A DNA stretch of 41,587 nucleotides from positions 4,731 through 46,317 of the forward strand of contig JAHFDN010000023.1 of the NCBI GenBank assembly GCA_023248995.1, written 5' to 3'. Shown one piece after another: positions 1 to 7,674 of the stretch. A model generated the notes under the pieces. The model searched no databases. It was not told the origin of the DNA and saw only the letters and a program-made list of their open reading frames with translations. Positions within the stretch are counted from its first letter, which is position 1, and every line of letters begins with the position of its first letter. The position numbers were made by a program, and so were the translations under genes. The stretch is from Candidatus Rokuibacteriota bacterium. Lineage in GTDB: Bacteria > Methylomirabilota > Methylomirabilia > Rokubacteriales > CSP1-6.

Positions 1-1
1 C

Positions 2-868
2 TCAGCGGGCCAGGGCCACGCAGGCCACCCCGGCCAGGATCACGCCGGCGCCCAGGAGGCGCGGGCCGAGCGGCCCCTCCCCGAGCCAGAGGCTTCCGAT
101 GATCGCGGAGAACACGATGGAAAGCTCCCGCGCGGCCACCACGTAGGCCGTTTTCGACAGCCGGAACGCGAAGAGGACGAGCAGGTAGGCCGTCAGGGTC
201 ATCGTCGAGGCGACCAGGATGGTGAGCCAGTTCGCGGCCCATTCGCGCCTGAGCGCGTCCGGCTTCGCCAGGATGGTGGGGAGAAGGAGCACGACCGACC
301 CCAGCCCCAGGAGCCCGATGTACGGGACGGGATGCAGACGCGCGACGCCGGCCTTGTCCACCAGGGAGTAGCCGGCGATGGTGAGGCCGGTCAGGAGCGC
401 CCACCACGTGCCGGCGCCCATGCGGGTCCAGCTGGCGGCCACGCCGCTCCGGGAACGCGGGATCAGGTGCAGGGCGATGATGCCGCTCACGACGAGGGCC
501 ACCCCCGCCGTCCCGAGGGGCGAGAGGCGCTCGTCAAAGAGGAGGAGCGCCAGGATCGGAACCAGCGCCACGCCGAGCCCCCGCGCAACGGGGTAGACCA
601 GGGAGAACTCCCCCGACCGGTAGGAGCGGCCGAGTGCCACGAAGTAGAGGGCGTGGAGGAGGATCGTCGCGGCGACGAACGGCAGTGCGGCCGCGGGGAG
701 CCCCTGCTCGCCAAGCATCGGGAGCCAGAACGGCAGGAGGAGGAGGGTGGCGAGGGAGACCGACGACCAGAGAAACGCGAGCTGGTCGTGCGCCCGCTTG
801 ACCAGCGCGTTCCAGGCCGCGTGGAGGACCGCCGCTCCGATCACGAGCGCGAGGGCGGTGGCCGTCAT
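2..868 (-). CDS. EamA/DMT-family membrane permease
   Basis: A 288-residue, highly hydrophobic protein with about ten predicted membrane helices arranged as two repeated halves, the usual length and layout of the drug/metabolite transporter (EamA) family. It probably moves a small metabolite across the inner membrane; the substrate cannot be read from sequence. Each half carries a helix ending in the family-typical Glu-containing turn (LFDERLSPLG near residue 110, LWLGEGPLG near 260). The ATG at 868 lies 21 bases after the cytochrome stop on the same strand, so it may be the last gene of the sulfite dehydrogenase transcript. No clear ribosome binding site precedes it. The stop is complete at the window edge. 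A functional link with sulfite oxidation is possible but not shown. Confidence 0.85.
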   Translation of the reverse strand: MTATALALVIGAAVLHAAWNALVKRAHDQLAFLWSSVSLATLLLLPFWLPMLGEQGLPAAALPFVAATILLHALYFVALGRSYRSGEFSLVYPVARGLGVALVPILALLLFDERLSPLGTAGVALVVSGIIALHLIPRSRSGVAASWTRMGAGTWWALLTGLTIAGYSLVDKAGVARLHPVPYIGLLGLGSVVLLLPTILAKPDALRREWAANWLTILVASTMTLTAYLLVLFAFRLSKTAYVVAARELSIVFSAIIGSLWLGEGPLGPRLLGAGVILAGVACVALAR

Positions 869-889
869 TTTTCGGGACGTCGCGGCGGC

Positions 890-1282
890 TTATTTGGCGA
901 GACGGGTGCTCTCCGCAGTCTCAGGCCCCAGGGGGACACCTGGAGCGGCGATGCCGGCCACCGAGAGGACGTGAGCCAGGATATCCCAATACTCCTGCTC
1001 TTTCAGGCTTCCCGGGGCGTTCTGAGGCATGGCAGCTCTGGTGAACTCAAAGAGGCCGCGAGCCGTGCCCATGGGAGCCAGCACATCCGGAGTCAGCTCT
1101 GGTCCGATACCGCCCGGGGTATGGCAGGTGGCGCAGTGCTGTCCAAAAAGCGTCCGCCCTCGGGCGACTTGGTTCTTCGCCGACTGACTATCTCCCGCGC
1201 CCGCTTCCCGAGAGGCGGAAACGCTGAGGCCGCCCACGACGATCCCCAGCGCAACCGCCAGAAGCTGCCCAGCCGCCTTCAC
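890..1282 (-). CDS. Monohaem cytochrome c, probable electron acceptor of the sulfite dehydrogenase
   Basis: A 130-residue periplasmic c-type cytochrome. I place the start at the GTG at 1282: it gives a clean signal peptide (VKAAGQLLAVALGIVVGG) and begins 17 bases past the upstream stop, whereas longer starts run into the upstream gene. One haem site, CATCH, lies at residues 50-54, and a later Met in AAMPQNAP is a likely distal ligand. Known sulfite dehydrogenases of the SorAB type pair a molybdenum subunit with a small monohaem cytochrome encoded next door, which matches this arrangement. It would pass electrons from sulfite to the respiratory chain. It is too small to be the dihaem SoxD partner of SoxC. 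Confidence 0.8.
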   Translation of the reverse strand: MKAAGQLLAVALGIVVGGLSVSASREAGAGDSQSAKNQVARGRTLFGQHCATCHTPGGIGPELTPDVLAPMGTARGLFEFTRAAMPQNAPGSLKEQEYWDILAHVLSVAGIAAPGVPLGPETAESTRLAK

Positions 1283-1298
1283 TCCGCGCCGGGCGACT

Positions 1299-2492
1299 CT
1301 AGCTGACCTTGATCGGGTGGGCCACGGGGACGTTGTAGCCGTACCCCTGTCGGTTCCAGGGAATACTGGCAGGCTGTGTGTTGCCCTTGTCGTCCGTCGC
1401 GCGGGCCATGAGGCTATGATCCCCCGGCTTGGCATCCCACTCAAAGTCCCACCGGCCCCACGCCCGCGGGATGTTGGGATCGCGGAGGTTCGCCGCGCGC
1501 CACGTGGCGCCGCGGTCCAGGCTCACCTCCACCTTCGTGATCCGGCCGACAGGAGACCACGCAAACCCTCGGATCCGCTGGCGGCCCCCCGGTATGGTGC
1601 CGCCCCACGGAAGGGCGACGGCGCTCTTCAACGTCTGAAGGCGAAGCGGCGGGTTGTCTGGATAGTCCGGCCCTTCCAGGATGTAGGTTTTCGTGGTCGT
1701 CGCGACATCGATCTTGCTGTCCCGGACCTCGATCCGCCCCACCCATTTGACGTTGTTGATGCCCACCCAGCCGGGGACGATGGCACGGGCGGGGAAGCCA
1801 TGATCAGCAGCCAGCGGTTCCCCGTTCATGGCGTAGGCGAGGAGCGTCTCGTTATCCAGGGCCTTTTCGAGCGTCATGGGCCGGCTGACTTTGTTAGCGT
1901 CGGCCCCCTCAATCAGGACATTCAGGGTGTCGTTGGGGAGGCCTTTTTTGAGACCGGCGATCTCCAGGACGGCCCCGAGCGGGACCCCGGTCCACTCGGC
2001 GACGCCAATGGCTCCGAGACGCCACTGCGTGCCCACCGCAGCGCGGCCCATGACATCTTTGAAGAACGACCGGCCATTTCCGGCGCACTCCACGAAGCAG
2101 ATGACCGATCGAGTCGGGAGCCGCAGAAGGTCGTCGAAGGTCAGCTCGAGAGGTCGCCCCACCCCGTTGCCCTCGACTTTGAGCCGCCAGGTCTTGACGT
2201 CGATGAGGGGGCTGGCTGTGTGGTTCCGGATGTAGAACTGGCCCGCGGGCGTCAGGTAGCCCATCAACCGCTCCAGGCGTGTCTCCTGGTTGATGCCGTG
2301 GTCGATGAACAGGTCCGACGGAAGTGGTTTGACGTGGAGTTTGGGCTTCTCGGTCTGGGCGAAAGCGGTTGTCCCGGCGGGGGACAGCACAGCAGCCGCC
2401 CCTCCCGCCCCCAGGGACAGCATGAACCCCCGGCGGGAGAGTTGCGCTTCGTGCAGGGGGAGATGATCAGTCTGCTCTCGCTGTGCTTCCAT
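1299..2492 (-). CDS. Tat-exported molybdopterin sulfite dehydrogenase (SorA/SoxC-like)
   Basis: A 397-residue sulfite-oxidase-family molybdoenzyme. The ATG at 2492 is chosen over one 57 bases upstream because a GAGGAGGG ribosome site sits about 8 bases before it. The N-terminus has a twin-arginine signal (LSRRGFMLSLG, Arg20-Arg21) with a likely cut after AFA near residue 46, so the folded cofactor-loaded enzyme goes to the periplasm. The Mo-ligand cysteine is in CFVECAGNGRSFF (Cys136). The C-terminal half has the Ig-like dimerisation domain. It oxidises sulfite to sulfate, or acts on a related S-compound, and passes electrons to the cytochrome just downstream. Exact SorA versus SoxC assignment is unsure; no other sox gene is present. 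The MoaD-MoaE fusion at 29.7 kb would help make its cofactor. Confidence 0.87.
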   Translation of the reverse strand: MEAQREQTDHLPLHEAQLSRRGFMLSLGAGGAAAVLSPAGTTAFAQTEKPKLHVKPLPSDLFIDHGINQETRLERLMGYLTPAGQFYIRNHTASPLIDVKTWRLKVEGNGVGRPLELTFDDLLRLPTRSVICFVECAGNGRSFFKDVMGRAAVGTQWRLGAIGVAEWTGVPLGAVLEIAGLKKGLPNDTLNVLIEGADANKVSRPMTLEKALDNETLLAYAMNGEPLAADHGFPARAIVPGWVGINNVKWVGRIEVRDSKIDVATTTKTYILEGPDYPDNPPLRLQTLKSAVALPWGGTIPGGRQRIRGFAWSPVGRITKVEVSLDRGATWRAANLRDPNIPRAWGRWDFEWDAKPGDHSLMARATDDKGNTQPASIPWNRQGYGYNVPVAHPIKVS

Positions 2493-2553
2493 GACCTTGC
2501 CCTCCTCGTGACCCGGTGGCTGGGGTTCGTCCTCGTGGTGGAATCCCAAGTGC

Positions 2554-2583
2554 CTTTTACCCCCGCTATGTGGACGATGTCAA
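2554..2583 (-). promoter_or_regulatory. Candidate sigma-70 promoter for the sulfite dehydrogenase gene
   Basis: On the minus strand a perfect TTGACA (2578-2583) is followed after 18 bases by TAAAAG (2554-2559), 4 of 6 to the -10 consensus. Transcription would start near 2546, about 55 bases before the ATG at 2492. It lies in the 129-base gap after purC. Confidence 0.4.
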
Positions 2584-2621
2584 GGATGGCCGCCGATGGC
2601 GCGGCGACGCTCCGAACCGCC

Positions 2622-3509
2622 TCAGAGCGGCTTCCCGGTCAGGAGACGATAGGCTTCCAGGTATTTCTCGGTCGTGCGGCGCACCACCTCGGGCGGCAGC
2701 GGCGGCGCCGGGGGCTGCTTGTTCCACGCTAGGGTCTCCAGGTAGTCGCGGACGTACTGCTTGTCGAACGAGGGGGGCGACATGCCCGGCGCATACTCCG
2801 ACGCCGGCCAGAACCGCGAGGAGTCGGGGGTGAGAACCTCGTCCACGAGGAGGACCTCCCCGCCCGCGCGGCCGAACTCGAACTTGGTGTCGGCGATGAG
2901 GATGCCGCGGGTGGCGGCGTAATCGGCGGCGCGCGCGTAAACGGCCAGCGTGAGTTGCCTGAGCCGCGCGGTCAGCTCCGCGCCCGTGGCCCTGGCCATC
3001 TCGACCTCCGGGACGTTCAGGTCGTGCCCGGACTCGGCCTTCGTAGCCGGGGTGAAAATTGGTCGCGGCAGTTTCTCGGCTTCCCGCAGGCCCGCAGGGA
3101 GCGGGATGCCGCAGACGGCGCCGGTCTTCTGGTACTCCTTCCACCCGGAGCCCGCCAGGTAGCCGCGCGCCACGCACTCGAAGGGCACCACGAGGGCGCG
3201 CCTCACGAGCATGGAGCGGCCCTCGAGGTCCCTCGCGAACTGGGTGAGCGGCGCCGGGTACCGGGCCACGTCCGCCGTGATCAAGTGGTTGGGGACGATG
3301 TCCTGGATCAGGTCGAGCCAGAAGAGGGTCAGCGCGGTGAGGACCCGGCCCTTCTCAGGGATCGCGTTCGGGAGCACGACGTCGAAAGCGGAGATCCGGT
3401 CCGTGGCGACGATGAGGAGCGTCTCCCGATCCACGGCGTAGACGTCCCGGACCTTCCCGCGGCGGAGCAGGCTCAAGTTCGGGAACGAGGTCTCGCGGAG
3501 CACCGTCAT
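2622..3509 (-). CDS. purC: Phosphoribosylaminoimidazole-succinocarboxamide synthase (SAICAR synthetase)
   Basis: A 295-residue PurC of the longer (ADE1-like) form. It joins aspartate to CAIR with ATP to make SAICAR in purine synthesis, in the cytoplasm. The family start is plain (TSFPNLSLLRRGKVRDVY, the ATP-binding RGKVRD loop), followed by ATDRISAFDVVLPNAIPEKG and, near the C-terminus, ADTKFEFG and LVDEVLTPDSSRFW. I use the ATG at 3509; a longer in-frame extension overlaps the upstream peptidase and has no family similarity. It begins 14 bases after the M20 peptidase stop, so the two are probably cotranscribed although functionally unrelated. No other pur gene is nearby. Confidence 0.95.
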   Translation of the reverse strand: MTVLRETSFPNLSLLRRGKVRDVYAVDRETLLIVATDRISAFDVVLPNAIPEKGRVLTALTLFWLDLIQDIVPNHLITADVARYPAPLTQFARDLEGRSMLVRRALVVPFECVARGYLAGSGWKEYQKTGAVCGIPLPAGLREAEKLPRPIFTPATKAESGHDLNVPEVEMARATGAELTARLRQLTLAVYARAADYAATRGILIADTKFEFGRAGGEVLLVDEVLTPDSSRFWPASEYAPGMSPPSFDKQYVRDYLETLAWNKQPPAPPLPPEVVRRTTEKYLEAYRLLTGKPL

Positions 3510-3523
3510 GGCGTCGGCGCCGG

Positions 3524-4693
3524 TCAGCGGGAGGCGGCGAACTCTTCCTTCGCCCGCTGCACGAGCCCGGGGTCGGCGAGGAGGTCCGTCGCGGTCATGG
3601 CCATCGTCTTTGCCGCCGTCAGCAGCCCCTGGCGGGCCAGCGGCTTCATCGCGGCCTCCGCAAACGCGCGCGAGTGAATCGGCGTCCCCAGATCGGCGAT
3701 CTTGACGTACGGCTGGATCGCCGGGAGCACCTGGCTCACGTTGCCGATGTCCGACGACCCCCAACGGTTGGGGATCGGCGGCTCGTCGGTCACCCCGAGG
3801 CGCTGGAGGTTCGTCTTGAAGACGCCGAGCAGGGTGTCGTTTCGCTTGAGGGGCTCATAGATCGTCGGGAGCTGGACGACGCGGAGCTCGGTTCCGGTCG
3901 CCCGGGCCGCGCCCTCGGCGCAGGCCACCACCTTCTCGTAGACCTCCCACATGTAGTCGAGCCGGGCGGCGCGGACGTAGAACGTCGCGGCCGCGGCCTC
4001 GGGGATGATGTTCGGGGCCGCCCCGCCGTTGGTGATGATCCCGTGGACCCTGGCGTCGGGGCGCAGCTGCTGGCGCAGCGCGCTGATCGCGTTGAAGGTC
4101 TGGATGACCGCGTCGAGGGCGTTGATCCCCTCCCACGGGTCCACCGAGGCGTGGGCGGCCTTGCCCGTGAAGTCGAAGTTCACCCGCACGATCCCCAGGA
4201 GGTCCTGGTGAAGGACGTAGCGGTCGAAGCCGTGGATCATCATCGCGCAGTCCACGCCCTTGAAGACGCCGCCCTCGATCAGCTTGAGCTTGCCGCCGCC
4301 CCCCTCTTCCGCGGGCGTGCCGATGACCTGGACGCGCCCCGCGGGGAGCTGCCCACGCACCGCCGCCAGCGCCGCGCCCGCGCCCGCCCCGGAAGCCGCG
4401 ATCACGTTGTGGCCGCAGGCGTGTCCGAGCCCCGGGAGCGCGTCGTACTCGCAGAGGATCGCGATGGTGGGTCCCTCCCCGGTCTCGATGGTGGCGCGGA
4501 AGGCGGTGTCGACGCCGGCCACGCCCCTCTCGACCTTGAAGCCCTTGGCGGCCAGGAAGTCGCCGAGCCACCCCGAGGCCTTCACCTCCTGGTAGCCCAG
4601 CTCGGGGCTGGCGTGGATCCGGTGAGAGAGGGACTCGAGCTCGTCGGCCAGGCTCTCGACGGCGCGGCCGATCGCATCTTTCAACGCGCTCAT
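3524..4693 (-). CDS. M20 family metallo-amidohydrolase (M20D, AbgB/ACY1L2-like)
   Basis: A 389-residue zinc hydrolase of the M20 peptidase family, subgroup with p-aminobenzoyl-glutamate hydrolase and PM20D2-like proteins. It cleaves an N-acyl amino acid, short peptide or amide; the substrate is not known. Metal and catalytic residues are visible: HACGHN (His91, His95), the PAEEGGGG pair (Glu129, Glu130) and a late His in TPIHSRAFAEAA. The central lid domain (KAAHASVDPWEGINALDA to the Gly-rich NGGAAPNIIPE) mediates dimerisation in this family. The ATG at 4693 is supported by an AGGAGG site 8 bases upstream; an in-frame ATG at 4726 lacks one. Confidence 0.88.
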   Translation of the reverse strand: MSALKDAIGRAVESLADELESLSHRIHASPELGYQEVKASGWLGDFLAAKGFKVERGVAGVDTAFRATIETGEGPTIAILCEYDALPGLGHACGHNVIAASGAGAGAALAAVRGQLPAGRVQVIGTPAEEGGGGKLKLIEGGVFKGVDCAMMIHGFDRYVLHQDLLGIVRVNFDFTGKAAHASVDPWEGINALDAVIQTFNAISALRQQLRPDARVHGIITNGGAAPNIIPEAAAATFYVRAARLDYMWEVYEKVVACAEGAARATGTELRVVQLPTIYEPLKRNDTLLGVFKTNLQRLGVTDEPPIPNRWGSSDIGNVSQVLPAIQPYVKIADLGTPIHSRAFAEAAMKPLARQGLLTAAKTMAMTATDLLADPGLVQRAKEEFAASR

Positions 4694-4820
4694 GTGTGAT
4701 GCCTCCTGAGGGGACACTCGAAGCAAGACGGCTACGAACGGCGAGAGCCTACCACGGGAGCGCGGACGGGCTCAAGTCGCGGCGGAAAGGGTCGCGGGCG
4801 TGGACCTGGTTCGGCCGGGA

Positions 4821-5099
4821 CTACTTCGTGGCCGGAGGGGACGACGGCGTGGGCTGGCCGAGCGGCACGGCCCTCGAGCGGAACTGCTCGGGCACGCTGT
4901 TGAGGCCCTGGGAGTAGTGGACCTGGCCCGTGTCGTCCACCCACCGGTACAGGCCATTGGTGGATGTGGGCGCGGTCGGTTGGCTCGCCCGCTCAGGCTG
5001 ACGGGCGTCGGGATGCTCGCCGTGGCCTTCGTGAGCCAGGGACGGGATTGGAACCAGCAGCAGTACCGCCAGCAGCAGGACAGACAAGAAGCGGTTCAT
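4821..5099 (-). CDS. Small exported DUF4124-type protein
   Basis: A 92-residue protein with a signal peptide (MNRFLSVLLLAVLLLVPIPSLAHEG), a short His/Glu/Pro-rich linker and a C-terminal YRWVDDTGQVHYSQ segment, the hallmark of the DUF4124 domain found in many envelope proteins of proteobacteria and relatives. The biochemical role of the domain is unknown. It is the third gene of the PilX-like operon: 10 bases separate it from the TPR lipoprotein stop. The HEGHGEH stretch just after the likely cleavage site could bind a metal, but this is speculation. It ends with a Pro/Ser/Thr tail. Confidence 0.7.
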   Translation of the reverse strand: MNRFLSVLLLAVLLLVPIPSLAHEGHGEHPDARQPERASQPTAPTSTNGLYRWVDDTGQVHYSQGLNSVPEQFRSRAVPLGQPTPSSPPATK

Positions 5100-5109
5100 G
5101 GTCGCCCCC

Positions 5110-5925
5110 TTACCTCCCCACCCCGGCGGGCGGCAGCCCTCCTTGACCGTGAGGAATCAGTTCCGGTTGTCCGTGCCTCCCTCCCGCCCCGGCAACGGCC
5201 TTGGGGATTTCGAGGGAGGCCTGGCTGGTCGCCGAGGTGAGATCCAAGACGGTCTGACGATCGGTTTCCACGGTCACCCGCTGCTCCCAGAGCTGAGTGT
5301 CCCCCGAAGCCGCGATCAGCCGATAGGTCCCTGAAGGGATGTCGGCGAACTCATAGGGTTCGCCGAGCCAGAGCCGCCGGGAAAAGTTGAGACCCTTCGT
5401 CGAGGACTCGTCCCCGGAGAGCACGATCATGACCGAAAGCCGGGCCTCGGCGGGAAGCCCCGCCCACTGGGTTGTTCCCCGAAGCGCACCCTTTGGCCCC
5501 TGAAGAGCGCGGGCTGCCGCCGCCCGCTGCGACGACGCGCGGCCCTCCGATGGCGACGCGAGGGAAAGTGACTCCCCACCAAGCACTCCGGCGCTCACCA
5601 GCCACCGCCGGGCCACCTGCACTTCCTGGGAGTCGGGCTGGCCCAGCTGGACCACGCGCCGGAACGCCTGGATGGTCTCCTCTCGCTGCCCCAGGTGGGA
5701 GAGCGCCGTCCCGAGGGCGAACCAAAACGTGCTATTGCCCGGCTCCTGGCTGACGGCGACCTGGTACTTGACCGCTGCGGCCGCATACTCGCCCCGGGCC
5801 GCGAGCTGATCGCCCTCGGCCTTGAGCTGGAGGGTCAGCGATCCCACGGGCGCCTGCGCCGGCCCCGGCGCCTCCTGGCACCCCAGGAAGAGCGAAAGGA
5901 CCGCCGCGATCAGAAGGCGCCACAT
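5110..5925 (-). CDS. TPR-repeat lipoprotein
   Basis: A 271-residue predicted lipoprotein: signal MWRLLIAAVLSLFLGC with a lipobox LFLGC (Cys16). Residues about 35-105 form two TPR-like helix pairs (GEYAAAAVKYQVAVSQEPGN, then FWFALGTALSHLGQREETIQAFRRVVQLG). The C-terminal half (residues about 155-235) is beta-rich, with LWLGEPYEFADIPSGTYRLIA, reminiscent of a carboxypeptidase-regulatory-like or PEGA-type beta domain. The tail is Gly/Pro rich. Two bases after the PilX-like stop and ahead of the DUF4124 gene, it probably serves pilus or surface-structure assembly in a role comparable to PilF-type pilotins. That role is inferred only from position and TPR fold. Confidence 0.65.
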   Translation of the reverse strand: MWRLLIAAVLSLFLGCQEAPGPAQAPVGSLTLQLKAEGDQLAARGEYAAAAVKYQVAVSQEPGNSTFWFALGTALSHLGQREETIQAFRRVVQLGQPDSQEVQVARRWLVSAGVLGGESLSLASPSEGRASSQRAAAARALQGPKGALRGTTQWAGLPAEARLSVMIVLSGDESSTKGLNFSRRLWLGEPYEFADIPSGTYRLIAASGDTQLWEQRVTVETDRQTVLDLTSATSQASLEIPKAVAGAGGRHGQPELIPHGQGGLPPAGVGR

Positions 5926-5927
5926 CC

Positions 5928-7421
5928 TTAGATCTCCCGCCAGCCCGAGAGCCTGAGGACAGACCGAATTCCCTGCTGCGCCTGCTTGATCCTCTGCGAG
6001 CTCGAGTACATCTTCGTCCAGCTATCGTCATTCCCACCGCACGCGGAGCCGTCCTCGCTGTGGGTGCAGTTCTTCTGGAGCTGCAGCTCGTAGTTCGGGG
6101 TGTCCAGGCCATTCTGCGTCTCGTTCAGGATGACCGCGCCGTAGACATCGGCCTTGACAACCTTGTCGAACGTGATCGCCACGTTCTTCCCCGTGAGGAT
6201 GATGATCCCGTCCCAGCGGAAGGAGTCGTAGATCAGCAGGGTGCCGTTTTCCACGATCAGGATCCCCGCGCCGGAGTTGGTCCCCTTCAGGCTGAGGACT
6301 CTGTCGTTGTTCGATGGGTTCGTGTCACCTACGAAATACGAGATGGTGGGGCTCTGCGTGGTCCCGAGATCGAATGAGAGGTTTTTGTTGGCGCCGGTAG
6401 TCTTCCCGTTCGTGATCGTCACGCCGCCCCCGCCTGTTATGCTCTGCAGGATATTCACGCCGGGTTGCCCCTTGAGCATGTTGACGAAGTTGCTGGTCGG
6501 ATTGGAGAGGAAGTTCCCGCTGCCGTCCACTTTGGAGGTGAGCGTTGAGTCGCCGGCGATGGTTTTACCCCCTGCGCCGTCATACTGCCTCGACACGACC
6601 GCGGTCCCGGGGGGCTGGGTCTGGTCCTGCCCGTCCATCTCGTTGATCTGATGCTTGTTCAGGGCGTTCTCCATCCTGCTCTCGAAGGACTGGCCGGTGC
6701 CGGCCTGGCTGCCGGTTGGCCCCGCGATGGCGTACTTCATGTTTCCGCTGACCCCGATCATGTTGGCGGGGTCAAGGGGGTCCTGAGCGTAGTCGAGGCC
6801 GTTGCTGTGGAAGTGATGGTTCGTCCAGTCGGACACCACGCCCATGTCGAAGTCACACTGGAGGCCCCCGCAGTTCAGCGCCCCCGGCATCGGCGGGAGC
6901 CGCCTGTTGATGACCACCTGGATCTGGCGGCTCAGCCCGCGGTAGGTCCCCGCGGCGGTGAGGATGAGGGTGTCGTTGAGGTCGGTGGTTGCCCCTCCCG
7001 TGTCCGCAGCCACACCCGTGAGAGCGGTATCAGCGGCAAGGGTGTCGTTCCGGACGGTTACGGTAAAGGTTCCGGAGGTAGGGGCGAGTCCGGGGACCGT
7101 CATCGCGGCCCCGTTGGCCCCTGTCATCCAGGCGGCCCGGGGGTTGCTGGCGCTGGTTCCGGTGCCGGCTACCTGGGGACCCGCCAGGACTGTGCTCCAG
7201 GTCGTCGCGGGGTTAGCGAGCTGGTCGAAGGCCCACTCGATCGCAGCATCGGCCACGTAGCGGGCCTGGGCCGTATCGCTCAGGTTGCGGGCGATCTGCG
7301 GCTCCATCCCTCCCATGGAAAGAAAGGCCAAGACGAGGACGGACAACGACACGAGCACAAAGAGCGCCAGGGGCAGGGCCACGCCCCCTTCATTCCGAAA
7401 TCTGCCGGCCCATGACTTCAT
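5928..7421 (-). CDS. PilX-like pilus-associated protein (type IV pilin-type N-terminus)
   Basis: A 497-residue protein with a short basic leader, then GGVALPLALFVLVSLSVLVLAFLSMGG, and AQARYVADAAIEWAFDQLA, the pattern of PilX N-terminal-domain minor pilins, where an Ala/Glu-rich segment follows the single membrane helix. The Glu normally at position +5 of mature pilins is not obvious. The long C-terminal part is beta-rich, with repeated Thr/Gly/Asn segments and few Cys (pairs near LNCGGLQCDFD and KNCTHSEDGSACGG). The ATG at 7421 has a GAGGAG ribosome site about 8 bases upstream. It is the first of three genes expressed from the sigma-54 promoter at 7525-7541. No other pilin, PilB, PilC or prepilin peptidase gene is nearby. 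Confidence 0.7.
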   Translation of the reverse strand: MKSWAGRFRNEGGVALPLALFVLVSLSVLVLAFLSMGGMEPQIARNLSDTAQARYVADAAIEWAFDQLANPATTWSTVLAGPQVAGTGTSASNPRAAWMTGANGAAMTVPGLAPTSGTFTVTVRNDTLAADTALTGVAADTGGATTDLNDTLILTAAGTYRGLSRQIQVVINRRLPPMPGALNCGGLQCDFDMGVVSDWTNHHFHSNGLDYAQDPLDPANMIGVSGNMKYAIAGPTGSQAGTGQSFESRMENALNKHQINEMDGQDQTQPPGTAVVSRQYDGAGGKTIAGDSTLTSKVDGSGNFLSNPTSNFVNMLKGQPGVNILQSITGGGGVTITNGKTTGANKNLSFDLGTTQSPTISYFVGDTNPSNNDRVLSLKGTNSGAGILIVENGTLLIYDSFRWDGIIILTGKNVAITFDKVVKADVYGAVILNETQNGLDTPNYELQLQKNCTHSEDGSACGGNDDSWTKMYSSSQRIKQAQQGIRSVLRLSGWREI

Positions 7422-7524
7422 GTGCGAGCTCCTCTGGGAATTCGGTTCTTCAGGCGGGTCCGGCCAGTTATCGTCACCTGTGGACCCTCCCGGTCAGCTA
7501 CATCATAATAAGAATAAAGACTTA

Positions 7525-7541
7525 AGCAAGTCCACTGCCAG
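7525..7541 (-). promoter_or_regulatory. Sigma-54 (RpoN) promoter of the PilX-like operon
   Basis: On the minus strand the sequence CTGGCAGTGGACTTGCT carries the -24 GG and -12 GC elements: TGGCAG, exactly five bases, then TTGCT, against the consensus TGGCAC-N5-TTGCW. The predicted start is about 12 bases further on, near 7513, leaving a 5-prime leader of about 90 bases before the ATG at 7421. Pilin operons are often RpoN dependent, and an NtrC-type activator is encoded at 33.2 kb. Confidence 0.65.
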
Positions 7542-7574
7542 ATCCCGTCGCCTGGTAGAAGGGCTTTAACCCAC

Positions 7575-7670
7575 TGACAAATAAGGAGGAGCAAGTCCCC
7601 GGGCCTATTCCGAATCGGCAAATTGTGCGGGCATTTGTGAACGGATGACACAGGGCTGGAAAAACTGTCA
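7575..7670 (-). promoter_or_regulatory. Candidate upstream activator sites (TGTCA/TGACA half-sites)
   Basis: Three TGACA/TGTCA half-sites stand upstream of the sigma-54 promoter: 7575-7579, 7646-7650 and 7666-7670. The last two form an inverted pair spaced 20 bp centre to centre, about two helical turns. The distance of 35-130 bp upstream suits an enhancer-binding protein. The rest of the 7542-7674 stretch shows no gene. Confidence 0.3.
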
Positions 7671-7674
7671 CCCG

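Noticed and set aside
7562-7573. GGGCTTTAACCC palindrome as a terminator or riboswitch stem
   Set aside because: The stem is too short, no T-run follows and no riboswitch core could be recognised around it.
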